A DNA stretch of 64,000 nt from Lachnospiraceae bacterium (GCA_029012365.1 JAQXLY010000028.1:1-64000); one strand, 5' to 3'; counted from the stretch's first letter, positions 8,452-20,840 are shown. Notes: generated by a model not told the origin, from the letters alone. Numbers and translations: made by a program.

Positions 8452-9315
8452 TTAACAATACCGTCTCTTGCGCATATTCTGATACGTCAGGAAACAAAAA
8501 ACAAAGGCAATACTCAGATAATATACCGGCATTCTCAACTCAAACACGCCGGAGACCGTCTGGTCATATACCGTCATAATCGATAAAGAACCAAGCACCT
8601 TTTCTACCGTTCCCACTAACAGAGAGCCCTTTAATATATAAACGACCGTCAGCGCACATTCTCCGACTGCAAAAATAATCGTTGCCGCAGTGGTATTCTT
8701 CATCACCCGCCACATCCAGACGGTAATCAGTGCCCATAGAATCGTATAAGTAATCCACGCAGCCTTTGCCGTTGCCGGAATCAAAGCCGCCACACTGTCT
8801 GCAAGACAGGTAATCAGAACTACAATAAAGGTCATGACCGCTGAAAATGCCTGGGAATCTGTCAGGCTTGAAATGAACAGACCGATTGCAAGGTAGGCAC
8901 AGCCGATTAAGAAAAATCCGAAAACAGCGGCATATGACATAGAAAAGTTTACTACCCCAAACTGAGCAAACAGAAGCGGATAGATGCAGACAATTAACAT
9001 TGCAATTCCTACGAGTGTCACAAGTGCAAGATACTTTCCCACGACAATCTTCCAAATCGGAAGCGGGGAGGTAAGCAGAAGCTGATCCGTTTTCTGACGG
9101 TTCTCCTCCGCAATAATACGCATAGTCACCATAGGCACCAGCAATGCAAAAATCAAAGTAATACTGCTTAACGCATATCCGATAAACGCATATCCTCCCA
9201 ATAAATCATAAAGATAAACATACAGGCCGACAAATGCAAGAAAAAATGCCAGAAACAGCCACCCGATGACCGAGTTGAAATAAGCCCGCAATTCCTTCTT
9301 ATAAATTGCTATCAT
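8452..9315 (-). CDS. ABC-2 type permease (GldF-like)
   Basis: The 287-residue protein has six predicted membrane helices and a conserved ABC-2 segment after the second helix (TMRIIAEENRQKTDQLLLTSPLPIWKIVVGKYLA), which likely contacts the ATPase. It forms the membrane channel with the ATPase encoded immediately upstream. Its start overlaps the ATPase stop in an ATGA, a sign of translational coupling. Confidence 0.9.
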   Translation of the reverse strand: MIAIYKKELRAYFNSVIGWLFLAFFLAFVGLYVYLYDLLGGYAFIGYALSSITLIFALLVPMVTMRIIAEENRQKTDQLLLTSPLPIWKIVVGKYLALVTLVGIAMLIVCIYPLLFAQFGVVNFSMSYAAVFGFFLIGCAYLAIGLFISSLTDSQAFSAVMTFIVVLITCLADSVAALIPATAKAAWITYTILWALITVWMWRVMKNTTAATIIFAVGECALTVVYILKGSLLVGTVEKVLGSLSIMTVYDQTVSGVFELRMPVYYLSIAFVFCFLTYQNMRKRRYC

Positions 9316-10355
9316 TCTCCGGATACCTCCTTCTCCTCAATCTCTTCTTCCCCGGGAGCAGCTTCCGGGTTTACATTCTCCTTCTCCTCGGTAGTCACGG
9401 AATCTGGTGCAGTTTCTTCCTCTTCCGGCGTATCTGCCGTTGCTTCTAAGAAAATATCCTCTAAGGTCTTTGTGTGGCGTACCAGCTTCAAAATCGGAAG
9501 CTTTGCCTCTGCCATTGCAAAAAATATGTCCTTACGTATTTCTTCCGTACTCTTTATGTGCACCGCATAACAGTCATCCTGCTCGGCTGCGGCTTCAGAC
9601 ACCTCACAGATTCCTTTAATCCGGTCTAACACAGCCATCACCTGCTCTTTGCTTCCGCAGGCCTCAAGCTCCAGGGTTTCCCCCTGATCTGCCTGAAGCT
9701 GTAACTCCTCCGGTGTCCCGGAAAGAACCAGTTTGCCACGACGGATAATCATGATATGATCACATACCGCACTGATTTCCTGCATGATGTGAGAGCTGAG
9801 TAATACCGTATGCTCCTTTGCGAGATCCTTCATTAATTCGCGGATTTCTATAATCTGCTTCGGATCCAGACCTACCGTAGGTTCATCCAGAATAATAACC
9901 TCCGGATTCCCAACTAAAGCCTGGGCAATTCCGACACGCTGACGATAGCCTTTAGAAAGATGCTTAATCAGGCGGCCTCTCATCTCCCCCAGTCCGGTCT
10001 TTTCTATAACACGCTCTACCTCTTCCCCGCGTGCCCCGCGCGGCACTTTCTTTAATTCTGTCACAAAGCGAAGATACTCTGTCACTGTCATATCCGGATA
10101 CACCGGCGGCTGCTCCGGGAGATATCCGATGCTCCTTTTTGCCAGCTCCGGCTCCTCCAGCATATCATATCCATTGACCAGAATCGTTCCCTCCGTTGCC
10201 GATATGTAACCGGTCAGCATATTCATCGTGGTTGACTTTCCGGCACCGTTCGGTCCCAAAAAGCCAAGTATCTGTCCTTTCTCTACCGTGAAATTCAAGT
10301 GATCTACCGCAATATGATCCCCGTACTTTTTCACCAATCCAATGGCTTCAATCAC
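9312..10355 (-). CDS. ABC transporter ATP-binding protein (GldA-like)
   Basis: The 347-residue protein carries Walker A (GPNGAGKST), a Q-loop, an ABC signature (HLSKGYRQRVGIAQAL), Walker B (VIILDEP) and a switch histidine (LLSSH). After the nucleotide-binding domain a C-terminal part ends in an acidic Glu/Pro-rich tail (about residues 310-347). It powers the permease encoded next. Start codon is GTG, with AGGAGG nine bases upstream. It is the first gene of the four-gene cluster. Confidence 0.93.
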   Translation of the reverse strand: MIEAIGLVKKYGDHIAVDHLNFTVEKGQILGFLGPNGAGKSTTMNMLTGYISATEGTILVNGYDMLEEPELAKRSIGYLPEQPPVYPDMTVTEYLRFVTELKKVPRGARGEEVERVIEKTGLGEMRGRLIKHLSKGYRQRVGIAQALVGNPEVIILDEPTVGLDPKQIIEIRELMKDLAKEHTVLLSSHIMQEISAVCDHIMIIRRGKLVLSGTPEELQLQADQGETLELEACGSKEQVMAVLDRIKGICEVSEAAAEQDDCYAVHIKSTEEIRKDIFFAMAEAKLPILKLVRHTKTLEDIFLEATADTPEEEETAPDSVTTEEKENVNPEAAPGEEEIEEKEVSGE

Positions 10356-10464
10356 TTTCCGTTACCTCCTTTTTGTCCTTCCCGCCTATTCTATCTCATT
10401 TTACAATCCAAACATGAAAACTTTTTGTTTGTTTTGTGAAAAAAATGTGAATCCCCTCTGCTTT

Positions 10465-10839
10465 CTATTCTTCCTCTCCGAAACAAAGCTCTATCTTCTC
10501 AAGCAACATTTGGGAATTAATCGGTTTCACAATATATCCTATAACGCCGTTTGTAATTCCCCTGAGTACATCCTGCTTATTCCTCGTTCCCGTCAGAATA
10601 ATCACGGGAATATCCTTCAGATAATCCCGCTGTCTTATCGTCGTCAAAGTTGCAAAACCATCCATAACAGGCATTTCCAAATCAAGAAGAACAAGATCGA
10701 ATAATTCGTTGTCCAGATGCTTTAAACCGGAAACTCCGCTTGCTGCGGTTACCAAATCATATTTTTTCTCTAAAATATTTTGCAGCTGCTTAAGCGTTAC
10801 TACACTATCATCAATTGCAAGTATTCTTTTTCTTACCAT
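10465..10839 (-). CDS. Single-domain response regulator (CheY-like)
   Basis: The 124-residue protein is one receiver domain: acidic pair near the N-terminus (AIDDS), phosphoacceptor Asp in LVLLDLEMPVMDG, conserved Thr in VIILTGT, and Lys in GYIVKPI. No output domain is fused. It lies 22 bp after the hybrid kinase (10862-13378) on the same strand with AGGAGG before its ATG. It is therefore the likely terminal phosphoacceptor, or a phosphate sink, of that phosphorelay. Confidence 0.93.
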   Translation of the reverse strand: MVRKRILAIDDSVVTLKQLQNILEKKYDLVTAASGVSGLKHLDNELFDLVLLDLEMPVMDGFATLTTIRQRDYLKDIPVIILTGTRNKQDVLRGITNGVIGYIVKPINSQMLLEKIELCFGEEE

Positions 10840-10861
10840 TTACTGTTCCTCCTGTCTTGAA

Positions 10862-13378
10862 TTATTCCCTGCCGGAAAATTCATTTTGAAAAAACTCAAC
10901 CACCTTATTTCCCATCTGTATCACACTCTCGAAACCGCGCTCAACCGCCAAAACATCGCCTGCCTTTGACTGCATCTCCTGTTCATATGCCATATTTCCG
11001 AGCAATTCTGCACCCAGTGTCCTTGCATCACCTTTTATCGCATGTATCAGAATTGCATAATCTGCCATATTCTTTTCATCAAGAAACTGCCTAAGCATCT
11101 CCTTTCGCTCGTCCCATATGGATGCAAATAACAAAAGAGTCTCCCGGTAAACCTGCTCGTTTCCGTCAAAATTCTTCAGTCCGCTTTCATAAGAAAATCC
11201 CTCCAGCGGCTGCAACAGCTTTTCTTCAGGCAGATATCTCCTAAGCATCTCCTCCAGCTTTGCACCACTGATTGGCTTACTGAGATAGTCATCAAACCCC
11301 TTTGCAATATAATAATCCCTTGAACCGGTTACGGCATTTGCCGTCAAAACTATTACTACGGTATTTTCGTTACACCCCTGCTGTCTTCTTAATCGTTTCA
11401 GTGTCTCTACGCCATCCATCCCCGGCATCATATGATCCATAAAAATGATATCATACTGGGTCTGCCGTGCCTTTTGCAGACACTCCGCACCGTTCCCTGC
11501 TTCTTCTACCTGTACCAGTGTACGTTTTAATAAGCCTCTCGCCACAACCCGGTTCATTACATTATCATCTACTACCAGTATCTTTGCTTCCGGTGCCGTG
11601 ACCGATTTCCGTACTACTTCCGCTTCCGTCCGTTCAGGCAGAAACTCAAAATTTCCAATCGGCTTGCTGTCAACTATTTTCTGCGGAATACGGACTTTAA
11701 ACTCAGAACCGATTCCATAGTCGCTTTCAACCTCGATTTCCCCGTGCATCAGCTCCAACAGCTGAACCGTAATACTCATCCCCAGACCGGTTCCTTCAAT
11801 ATGATTGTTCCGCTTTGAATCTATTCGTTTATATTTCTCAAAAATTCCATCCAAATCTTCTTTTCTTATTCCAATACCACTATCCCGGACCGTAAAAATA
11901 ATCTGTGCGGCATGCTTTTCCGTCTGCTTCCACTCCACATTAATTTCTACGTAACCGCGTTCGGTATACTTCACCGCATTGCTCAGCAGATTACTTAAAA
12001 TCTGCTTTATTCTGATTTCATCTCCCGACAGCATTGACGGAAGATCATCGGCTACATTCACACGAAACTCCAGTCCCTTATCCTCTGCTTTAAAAGAAAA
12101 TACCACAAATATATCATGCATCAGTGAGGCTGTGCTGTATTCCTCCTCTGCAAGCTCCATCTTACCGGACTCGATTTTCGAGAAATCCAGCAGATCACCT
12201 ATCAGTGATATTAATGTTTTGCCTTCATTCCTGATGTTTCTGGCATATTCCAGAATACCGGCATCATCCGCCTCCCGAAGAATCAGCTCATCCATTCCGA
12301 GAATTGTATTAATCGGTGTCCTTATTTCATGCGACATATTGGCAAGAAAGCTGCTCTTTGCACTATTCGCAGCCATAGCCTCCTGATGCAGCTCTTTTAA
12401 CTGCCGTTCTTTTTCCTTTGTCTGTGTCATGTCAAAAAAACTGAGTGTTTTTCCCTTTACCCGGTCTCCCTCATACACTTCAGATTCGGTAACAGAATAA
12501 TACCTTCCGTTTATACAAAACTCACCGTCTTCCGTCGAAGTAAGCAAATCAAACACAGCCGATACATTCGTTAAACTTCTGTTCTGAATGATTTCCTTCA
12601 TTTTTGCATTGGAATACGCAATCTTACCTTCCTCATCACATACAAGTATTCCTTCTTCCATCGTTTCCAGCACTTCATTTTTTGCATTCTCTGCCACATC
12701 AAAAATCTTGAAAAAATAGATGATTAATATGAAACACGCATTGGTACAAAACAATCCAAACGGCATTAAGTCGTAATCATTTATACCCTTCACAAACCTG
12801 AGAATACCACAAAGCAGCGGTATCAGTGCCGCAATACCCAGATACAGATATTTTCTGTAGTCCTCCCGCCGTCTTGCATCCCTTAACCACGCCATAATAA
12901 TCACTCCGACACAAACCGCCATCGTGACAAACATAATTATGGTATGCAGTACGTAGCTGATTCCGGGTTCCAGCTGAAATGCCGAAAAATGCTCTCTCAC
13001 CTCTAAAGAACAGGTCTTGTAATGTAAATGATGCATAGAATTGGTAGTGGCACTTATGTTGGTAGCCACAAATGCAAGTATATGTAACACCCGAAGCCAC
13101 AATCTTACTCTTACCCGGAACAGTTCACAGGTAAATAGAAACGCTGTTACCGTCGCAATACTTACCCCCAGATACTCAAACCGGACTGCCATCAGTGCCT
13201 CTTCAACCGTGCCGCTGTTTATCTCATACAGGTATGCGAGTCCGGCTAATAATACGGCAATCGAATACAACAGTAAATAGTTACATAAAGAAGACTTATT
13301 CTGATGTACCACAAAAACGATAAAGAAAAAGGAAAGAATTACAGCCAAAGTCTGTAAACAAATAATCAATATATCCAT
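10862..13378 (-). CDS. Hybrid sensor histidine kinase: 7TM, PAS-like, HisKA, HATPase, REC, HPt
   Basis: The 838-residue protein starts with seven membrane helices (about residues 1-225) resembling the 7TM histidine-kinase sensor. A PAS-like segment follows (230-320), then HisKA with phospho-His350 in MSHEIRTPINT. The ATPase domain has an N-box (LSNLLSNAVKY) and G-boxes (DSGIGI, EGTGLGM). A receiver domain (ILVVDDN, DIIFMDHMMPGMDG) and a C-terminal HPt domain with His779 (IHAIKGDARTLGA) complete a His-Asp-His chain. The next partner is probably the single-domain regulator just downstream. The signal is unknown. A consensus-like promoter lies upstream (13447-13475). Confidence 0.93.
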   Translation of the reverse strand: MDILIICLQTLAVILSFFFIVFVVHQNKSSLCNYLLLYSIAVLLAGLAYLYEINSGTVEEALMAVRFEYLGVSIATVTAFLFTCELFRVRVRLWLRVLHILAFVATNISATTNSMHHLHYKTCSLEVREHFSAFQLEPGISYVLHTIIMFVTMAVCVGVIIMAWLRDARRREDYRKYLYLGIAALIPLLCGILRFVKGINDYDLMPFGLFCTNACFILIIYFFKIFDVAENAKNEVLETMEEGILVCDEEGKIAYSNAKMKEIIQNRSLTNVSAVFDLLTSTEDGEFCINGRYYSVTESEVYEGDRVKGKTLSFFDMTQTKEKERQLKELHQEAMAANSAKSSFLANMSHEIRTPINTILGMDELILREADDAGILEYARNIRNEGKTLISLIGDLLDFSKIESGKMELAEEEYSTASLMHDIFVVFSFKAEDKGLEFRVNVADDLPSMLSGDEIRIKQILSNLLSNAVKYTERGYVEINVEWKQTEKHAAQIIFTVRDSGIGIRKEDLDGIFEKYKRIDSKRNNHIEGTGLGMSITVQLLELMHGEIEVESDYGIGSEFKVRIPQKIVDSKPIGNFEFLPERTEAEVVRKSVTAPEAKILVVDDNVMNRVVARGLLKRTLVQVEEAGNGAECLQKARQTQYDIIFMDHMMPGMDGVETLKRLRRQQGCNENTVVIVLTANAVTGSRDYYIAKGFDDYLSKPISGAKLEEMLRRYLPEEKLLQPLEGFSYESGLKNFDGNEQVYRETLLLFASIWDERKEMLRQFLDEKNMADYAILIHAIKGDARTLGAELLGNMAYEQEMQSKAGDVLAVERGFESVIQMGNKVVEFFQNEFSGRE

Positions 13379-13446
13379 TCGTCACCTTCCCCTGCAAATG
13401 TTTAAAAATATCCTTTTGATACAAAATTTATACACCCCTGTGTGCT

Positions 13447-13475
13447 ATTTTACCACTTTTTCCTACATTTTTCAA
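13447..13475 (-). promoter_or_regulatory. Promoter of the hybrid kinase/response regulator operon
   Basis: On the minus strand, -35 TTGAAA (13475-13470) and -10 TAAAAT (13452-13447) are separated by 17 bp, about 70 bp ahead of the kinase ATG. Confidence 0.7.
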
Positions 13476-13496
13476 TATTTTCCTTCCATTTCCGTC

Positions 13497-13543
13497 AAAA
13501 AAGCGAAGAATTCCGCTTTTTTCAATTACGGGATTCTTCGCTC
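13497..13543 (-). terminator. Rho-independent terminator of guaB
   Basis: An inverted repeat (AGCGAAGAAT...ATTCTTCGCT) is followed on the minus strand by a T-run, starting about 27 bp after the guaB stop codon and ending just before the next promoter. Confidence 0.85.
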
Positions 13544-13569
13544 TTCCTGTCTGTTTATTCTTTCATTTT

Positions 13570-15128
<1,559 letters not shown>

Positions 15129-15164
15129 GCCATAAATAAAGAAATCTGTAGAAATCGGCAGAAA

Positions 15165-15222
15165 AAGGAACGAACCATGACATAAAAGCAGAAATTCATT
15201 TATCTGCTCTGCGTCATGGTCC
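15165..15222 (-). terminator. Terminator of the first TrpX-type ABC operon
   Basis: A stem (ACCATGAC...GTCATGGT) with an inner pairing (CAGA/TCTG region) is followed on the minus strand by TTCCTTTTTC. It begins a few bases after the ATPase gene stop at 15230. Confidence 0.75.
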
Positions 15223-15229
15223 GACTGCT

Positions 15230-16027
15230 TTACTTATTCAATAATGCCCTGTCATTGGCAAATTCCGCTCCGCTTGCCTTTGTAAAAGCCTCCAACAATT
15301 CTTCTACTGTAAGCTTTTTCTTTTCCTCACCCCGGATGTCCAGAATCACCTTTCCTTCATGCATCATAATCAGACGATTGCCGTGGGCGATTGCATCCTT
15401 CATATTGTGAGTAACCATCATGGCAGTAAGCTTACCTTCTTCGATAAACTGATCCGACAGCTTTAATACCGTCGCCGCCGTCTTTGGGTCCAAAGCCGCC
15501 GTATGTTCATCTAACAGCAGCAGCTTCGGCTTTTTCATAACTGCCATTAACAGTGTCAGTGCCTGCCGCTGTCCCCCGGACAACAAACCGACCTTTGTGG
15601 AAAGACGGTTTTCCAGACCAAGTCCAAGCGGTTTTAACATTTCGCAGAATTCCTCTCTTTCCTTTTTGGAAATCGCCCAGCGAAGCGTGCGGTGCTGTCC
15701 CCGTCTTGCCGCCAGAGCAAGATTTTCCTCAATCCACATGTCCGCGGCTGTCCCCATCATCGGATCCTGAAATACCCGCCCCAGATATTTTGCCCGCTTA
15801 TGCTCCGACAAATCCGTTACATCGATTCCATCTAAAAGAATCCGTCCGGCATCAGCCGTATGTACACCCGCAACCATATTCAGAAGCGTGGACTTTCCGG
15901 CGCCGTTACCGCCGATTACCGTAACGAAATCGCCGTCATCAAGCGTCAGATTCACTCCGTTTAACGCCTTCTTTTCATTGATTGTGCCCGGATGAAAGGT
16001 CTTGTAAACATCCTTAATTTCCAGCAT
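15230..16027 (-). CDS. ABC transporter ATP-binding protein, TrpX-type system 1
   Basis: The 265-residue protein has Walker A (GGNGAGKST), a signature (LLSGGQRQALTLL), Walker B (LLLLDEHTAALD) and a switch His (MVTHN). The DEHTAALDP sequence is characteristic of the ATPase partner of ABC_sub_bind (TrpX-like) binding proteins. The ATG at 16027 is preferred over an earlier start because GGGGG lies eight bases upstream; it overlaps the permease stop by 14 bp. It drives uptake through the permease encoded upstream. Substrate not determined for this copy. Confidence 0.9.
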   Translation of the reverse strand: MLEIKDVYKTFHPGTINEKKALNGVNLTLDDGDFVTVIGGNGAGKSTLLNMVAGVHTADAGRILLDGIDVTDLSEHKRAKYLGRVFQDPMMGTAADMWIEENLALAARRGQHRTLRWAISKKEREEFCEMLKPLGLGLENRLSTKVGLLSGGQRQALTLLMAVMKKPKLLLLDEHTAALDPKTAATVLKLSDQFIEEGKLTAMMVTHNMKDAIAHGNRLIMMHEGKVILDIRGEEKKKLTVEELLEAFTKASGAEFANDRALLNK

Positions 16028-16928
16028 CTTTCGCAGCCCCCTTTCTGGCAAGGTTCTTCTGCTGCAATTGTTTCTTCCAGTACGGAATTCCTAAGAATAC
16101 CGATACTACCAATGCCGAAAACAGCTTCATATCATTTGCATTCAGACCAAGACTTAATACAAGCGCAATTGCCACATAATATATCACGCCGCCGAATACT
16201 ACACCTAACAAGCGCAGGGCAAAGTTTTTGAAAATTCTTCCGAACACTACTTCCCCAATAATCACCGCCGCAAGACCGATAACAATCGCGCCGCGTCCCA
16301 TATTGATATCCGCAAAGCCCTGATACTGGGTAATCAGAGAACCGGAAAGTGCCACAATTCCATTGGAAAGAATCAGACCGAGTATCTTGTTACGCTCGGT
16401 GTTGATTCCGTTTGCACGCGCCATCGCCTGATTACAGCCGGTAGCGCGTAAGGAGTGCCCAAGCTCCGTTCCGAAGAACCAGTATAGCAATACGATTATG
16501 ACGAGCACAAAAATTCCTGCAACCATAATTGACTTCGGTGTCTTACGTAACGACAACAACACTTTATACTTCATAACCGACAACGGCATATTTGCCATTC
16601 CGCTCATAATCCGCAGATTAACGGAATATAACGCAAGCTGGGTCAATATTCCCGCCAAAATGGCCGGAATGCCGAATTTGGTATGAAAAATACCGGTTAT
16701 CAGTCCCGCTGCACATCCGGCAAGAAATGCAAGCAGCATAGAAAGTGCAATATTCATTCCGCTTGTCATACACACTACCATAACCGCCCCTCCCGTGCCG
16801 AAGGAGCCGTCTACCGTCAAATCAGCAACATCCAATATTTTATAAGTAATATATACTCCTATTGCCATAAGTCCCCAGATAATTCCCTGGGCTACCGCCC
16901 CCGGAAGGGATAATATAAATGCGATCAT
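16014..16928 (-). CDS. ABC transporter permease, TrpX-type system 1
   Basis: The 304-residue protein has eight or nine hydrophobic helices and resembles the branched-chain-amino-acid-type permeases used by TrpX systems (AVAQGIIWGLMAIGVYITYKILD near the start; LGHSLRATGCNQAMARANGI in a cytoplasmic loop). It is paralogous to the permease at 31786-32673. It lies between the binding protein and the ATPase genes, in the standard binding protein-permease-ATPase order. Confidence 0.9.
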   Translation of the reverse strand: MIAFILSLPGAVAQGIIWGLMAIGVYITYKILDVADLTVDGSFGTGGAVMVVCMTSGMNIALSMLLAFLAGCAAGLITGIFHTKFGIPAILAGILTQLALYSVNLRIMSGMANMPLSVMKYKVLLSLRKTPKSIMVAGIFVLVIIVLLYWFFGTELGHSLRATGCNQAMARANGINTERNKILGLILSNGIVALSGSLITQYQGFADINMGRGAIVIGLAAVIIGEVVFGRIFKNFALRLLGVVFGGVIYYVAIALVLSLGLNANDMKLFSALVVSVFLGIPYWKKQLQQKNLARKGAAKDAGN

Positions 16929-16977
16929 TCTTTTTTCCTTTCAAAGGTATGTAACCATGTTTGCCTAATCAGCAATA

Positions 16978-17943
16978 TTATTCGACCTCAATTGCCTCGT
17001 AACTGTCAGGAACAGAAATTCCTAACTTCTGGCAACGCTCTGCAATATACTGCTTCGTAAGCTCCTTTGCATAACCGATTTCCATCTCAGCCGGCTTTGC
17101 TCCGTTTACAAGAATCTCGTATGCCTGCTCACCTGCTGCATAACCGATGCTGTAATAATCAATGGAAAGAGTTGCCACGCCGCAGCCCTTACAGATTCCT
17201 GCTTCACCTGCAACAATCGGCACACCTGCCGGACCTGCCACACCGTCCACAATACCGGTACTTGATGCCATCATATTATCGGTCGGGATATAAATTACAT
17301 CGCATGCGGCGCATGCTGCGGAAGTAACCATAGCAACATCATTGGAGTCTGCACAGGTAAATTCCTCGGAAGCAATTCCGAGTGCGGTCAGGTACTCAGC
17401 TATCTTAACAGCCTGATACTTAGAGTTTGCTTCTGCGGAGCAATACAAAATACCGACCTTCTTTACATCCGGGAACAATTCCTTAATCATGGCAGCCTGC
17501 TCATCAAGCGGGGCAAGGTCGCAGGTACCGGTCACATTTACACCCGTCTTTCCGGTCCAGTTATCAATATCCAGTGCAGTCGCATAATCCGTAATGGAAG
17601 TAGCGACAATCGGAATGTCAGCTGTTGCTGCAAAAGCAGACTGTAAAGAAGCAGTAGCATTTGCCATAATCAAATCAACCTTATCAGCCACAAACTGATT
17701 TACAATCGTACTACAAGTCGCAGGGTCACCGGCAGCATTCTTTAAATCAAATGTCACTCTTTCTCCCAGCTTTTCCGTTAATGCATCCTGGAAGCCTTTG
17801 GTGGCAGCATCCAGCGCTGCATGCTGAACCAGCTGACAAATTCCGACCTTGTAAACATCAGGCTCCTTTTTGCCGCAGCCCGCAAAAACAGCTGTCACCA
17901 TAGTACATGCAAGTGCCAATGCTAATATTTTCTTACTCTTCAT
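16978..17943 (-). CDS. ABC transporter substrate-binding lipoprotein, TrpX-type system 1
   Basis: The 321-residue protein starts with a signal peptide and lipobox (TAVFAGC, lipid-modified Cys near residue 24), followed by the ABC_sub_bind fold (VGICQLVQHAALDAATKGFQDAL, later VKKVGILYCSAEANSKYQ). The ATG at 17943 is chosen because AGGAGG lies nine bases upstream; a 52-codon upstream extension encodes no signal peptide. Family members bind tryptophan, tyrosine or other small ligands, and this copy lacks a T-box, so the ligand is open. A good promoter lies at 18013-18041. Confidence 0.9.
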   Translation of the reverse strand: MKSKKILALALACTMVTAVFAGCGKKEPDVYKVGICQLVQHAALDAATKGFQDALTEKLGERVTFDLKNAAGDPATCSTIVNQFVADKVDLIMANATASLQSAFAATADIPIVATSITDYATALDIDNWTGKTGVNVTGTCDLAPLDEQAAMIKELFPDVKKVGILYCSAEANSKYQAVKIAEYLTALGIASEEFTCADSNDVAMVTSAACAACDVIYIPTDNMMASSTGIVDGVAGPAGVPIVAGEAGICKGCGVATLSIDYYSIGYAAGEQAYEILVNGAKPAEMEIGYAKELTKQYIAERCQKLGISVPDSYEAIEVE

Positions 17944-18012
17944 TCTTATGTACCTCCTATACACTTTGCAGATATCCTTATGTTCTCTGCAATTTTCACT
18001 ATATCGCTTTAA

Positions 18013-18041
18013 ACTATAGCACTTTAAATGGATGAAGTCAA
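18013..18041 (-). promoter_or_regulatory. Promoter of TrpX-type ABC operon 1
   Basis: On the minus strand, -35 TTGACT (18041-18036) and -10 TATAGT (18018-18013) have a 17-bp spacer, about 70 bp before the lipoprotein ATG. The leader is too short for a T-box and none is visible. Confidence 0.75.
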
Positions 18042-18080
18042 GTGTTTTCTGTTGTAAAAGCAGAACTTTCTTATTTGAAT

Positions 18081-18128
18081 AAAAAAACAGAACTCCCATG
18101 CAGATACCCTTGCACGGTTGTTCTGTTT
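18081..18128 (-). terminator. Terminator after the DUF6106-like gene
   Basis: An outer stem AACAGAAC/GTTCTGTT and inner stem CCGTGCA/TGCATGG are followed by a T-run on the minus strand, 35 bp after the stop codon at 18163. Confidence 0.8.
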
Positions 18129-18162
18129 ATCCTAGAAATCATCACTTACATTTGTCGTATGC

Positions 18163-18669
18163 TTAATATTCCGTCACCTTTCTCGGTGCCTTCTGCTTCA
18201 TATAGGAAAGCATCTTTTCGTTCGGTTCAAAATATACCAGTGTCTGTTGTTCACCTGCGCTCTCAACTATACAATAAACCCTGTGATCCTTTTCTCTGGA
18301 AGAAAAATCCAGTTTTTTTGCGGAATTATTGTTTTTATAGCAATCAAGTTCGTGTGAATTTTCCGGAGCCACAATCAATACCTGATCAAGGTCCAGACGA
18401 TACAGATGCTTTCTCTTCTCTCCTGCCATAATCTTATCAAAATCCAACTGTCCGTCACAAAAAATGTATTCGTAAACTACGGAAAGGCGTGGCAGAAAAG
18501 CAAAAGCCAGTGCCCCCCCCGCAATACCTAAAACAATGAACAGACTGTTCCAAAACAGGAGTCCTATGGCAAGCAGAGTAATAACTACCGCAAATACGCC
18601 ACACTTAATGACTGTGTCACCGACGGTTACTTTCTTTTTAACACTTGCTTCCGTATATAGATTATTCAT
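18163..18669 (-). CDS. DUF6106-like membrane protein
   Basis: The 168-residue protein has two adjacent hydrophobic helices (about residues 22-62) and a soluble C-terminal part that starts VVYEYIFCDGQLDFDKIMAGEKRK. I recall this arrangement from the clostridial DUF6106 family, which has no assigned function. It lies downstream of groEL and has its own terminator. A six-C run in the coding region (18515-18520 area) is a possible slippage site but the frame is intact. Confidence 0.7.
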   Translation of the reverse strand: MNNLYTEASVKKKVTVGDTVIKCGVFAVVITLLAIGLLFWNSLFIVLGIAGGALAFAFLPRLSVVYEYIFCDGQLDFDKIMAGEKRKHLYRLDLDQVLIVAPENSHELDCYKNNNSAKKLDFSSREKDHRVYCIVESAGEQQTLVYFEPNEKMLSYMKQKAPRKVTEY

Positions 18670-18695
18670 TTGATCTACCTTTCCGTTTTAATACA

Positions 18696-18731
18696 CAGAC
18701 ACCCCGGAGGCACATTACCTCCGAGGTTCTG
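18696..18731 (-). terminator. Hairpin downstream of groEL
   Basis: An inverted repeat (CAGA-CCTCGGAGG around a seven-base loop, with two mismatches) lies 18 bp after the groEL stop on the minus strand. It lacks a clear T-run, so it may be a processing or attenuation hairpin rather than a strong terminator. Confidence 0.5.
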
Positions 18732-18748
18732 TCTCACTATAGTTTATT

Positions 18749-20425
<1,677 letters not shown>

Positions 20426-20457
20426 TCATTACAAACACTTTTTACACCGGGCTTTGC

Positions 20458-20745
20458 TTAGTCCTCAACGATTGCAACGATATCGTTCTGCTTTACGATA
20501 ATGTATTCGTCTTCGCCGAGCTTTACTTCCGTTCCCGCATACTTGGAGTAAATTACCTTATCCCCCGTCTTTACCTGCATTGTAACCTCTTTACCGTCCA
20601 CTACGCCACCCGGACCTACTGCGATTACTTCTGCCTGCTGCGGCTTTTCCTTTGCCTGTCCCGGAAGAACAATTCCGGACTTTGTCGTTTCTTCTGCTAC
20701 TAACTGCTTTAACACTACCTTGTCACCTAACGGTACTAACTTCAT
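20458..20745 (-). CDS. groES: Co-chaperonin GroES (Hsp10)
   Basis: The 95-residue protein matches GroES throughout: LVPLGDKVVLKQLVAEETTKSGIVLPG with the mobile loop at about residues 18-30, a central KTGDKVIYSKYAGTEVK, and the terminal YIIVKQNDIVAIVED. It caps GroEL as a heptamer. AGAAGGAGG precedes the ATG. It is the first gene of the operon behind the CIRCE operator. Confidence 0.98.
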   Translation of the reverse strand: MKLVPLGDKVVLKQLVAEETTKSGIVLPGQAKEKPQQAEVIAVGPGGVVDGKEVTMQVKTGDKVIYSKYAGTEVKLGEDEYIIVKQNDIVAIVED

Positions 20746-20802
20746 AATAATTCCTCCTTCTATTCTGCGCGATGTATGTCTACCGCTTTCTGTCGTTTTT
20801 TG

Positions 20803-20829
20803 TTAGCACTCATCTCATTCGAGTGCTAA
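20803..20829. promoter_or_regulatory. CIRCE operator (HrcA-binding site)
   Basis: The perfect CIRCE inverted repeat TTAGCACTC, nine spacer bases, GAGTGCTAA lies 57 bp upstream of groES and just downstream of the -10 box. HrcA binds CIRCE and represses groE until heat shock titrates it through GroEL. hrcA is not in this window. Confidence 0.97.
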
Positions 20830-20840
20830 CCGATATCCAT

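Noticed and set aside
8564-9055. 163-residue ORF (minus) within the permease gene
   Set aside because: It is an out-of-frame shadow rich in Cys and Arg, with no ribosome site.
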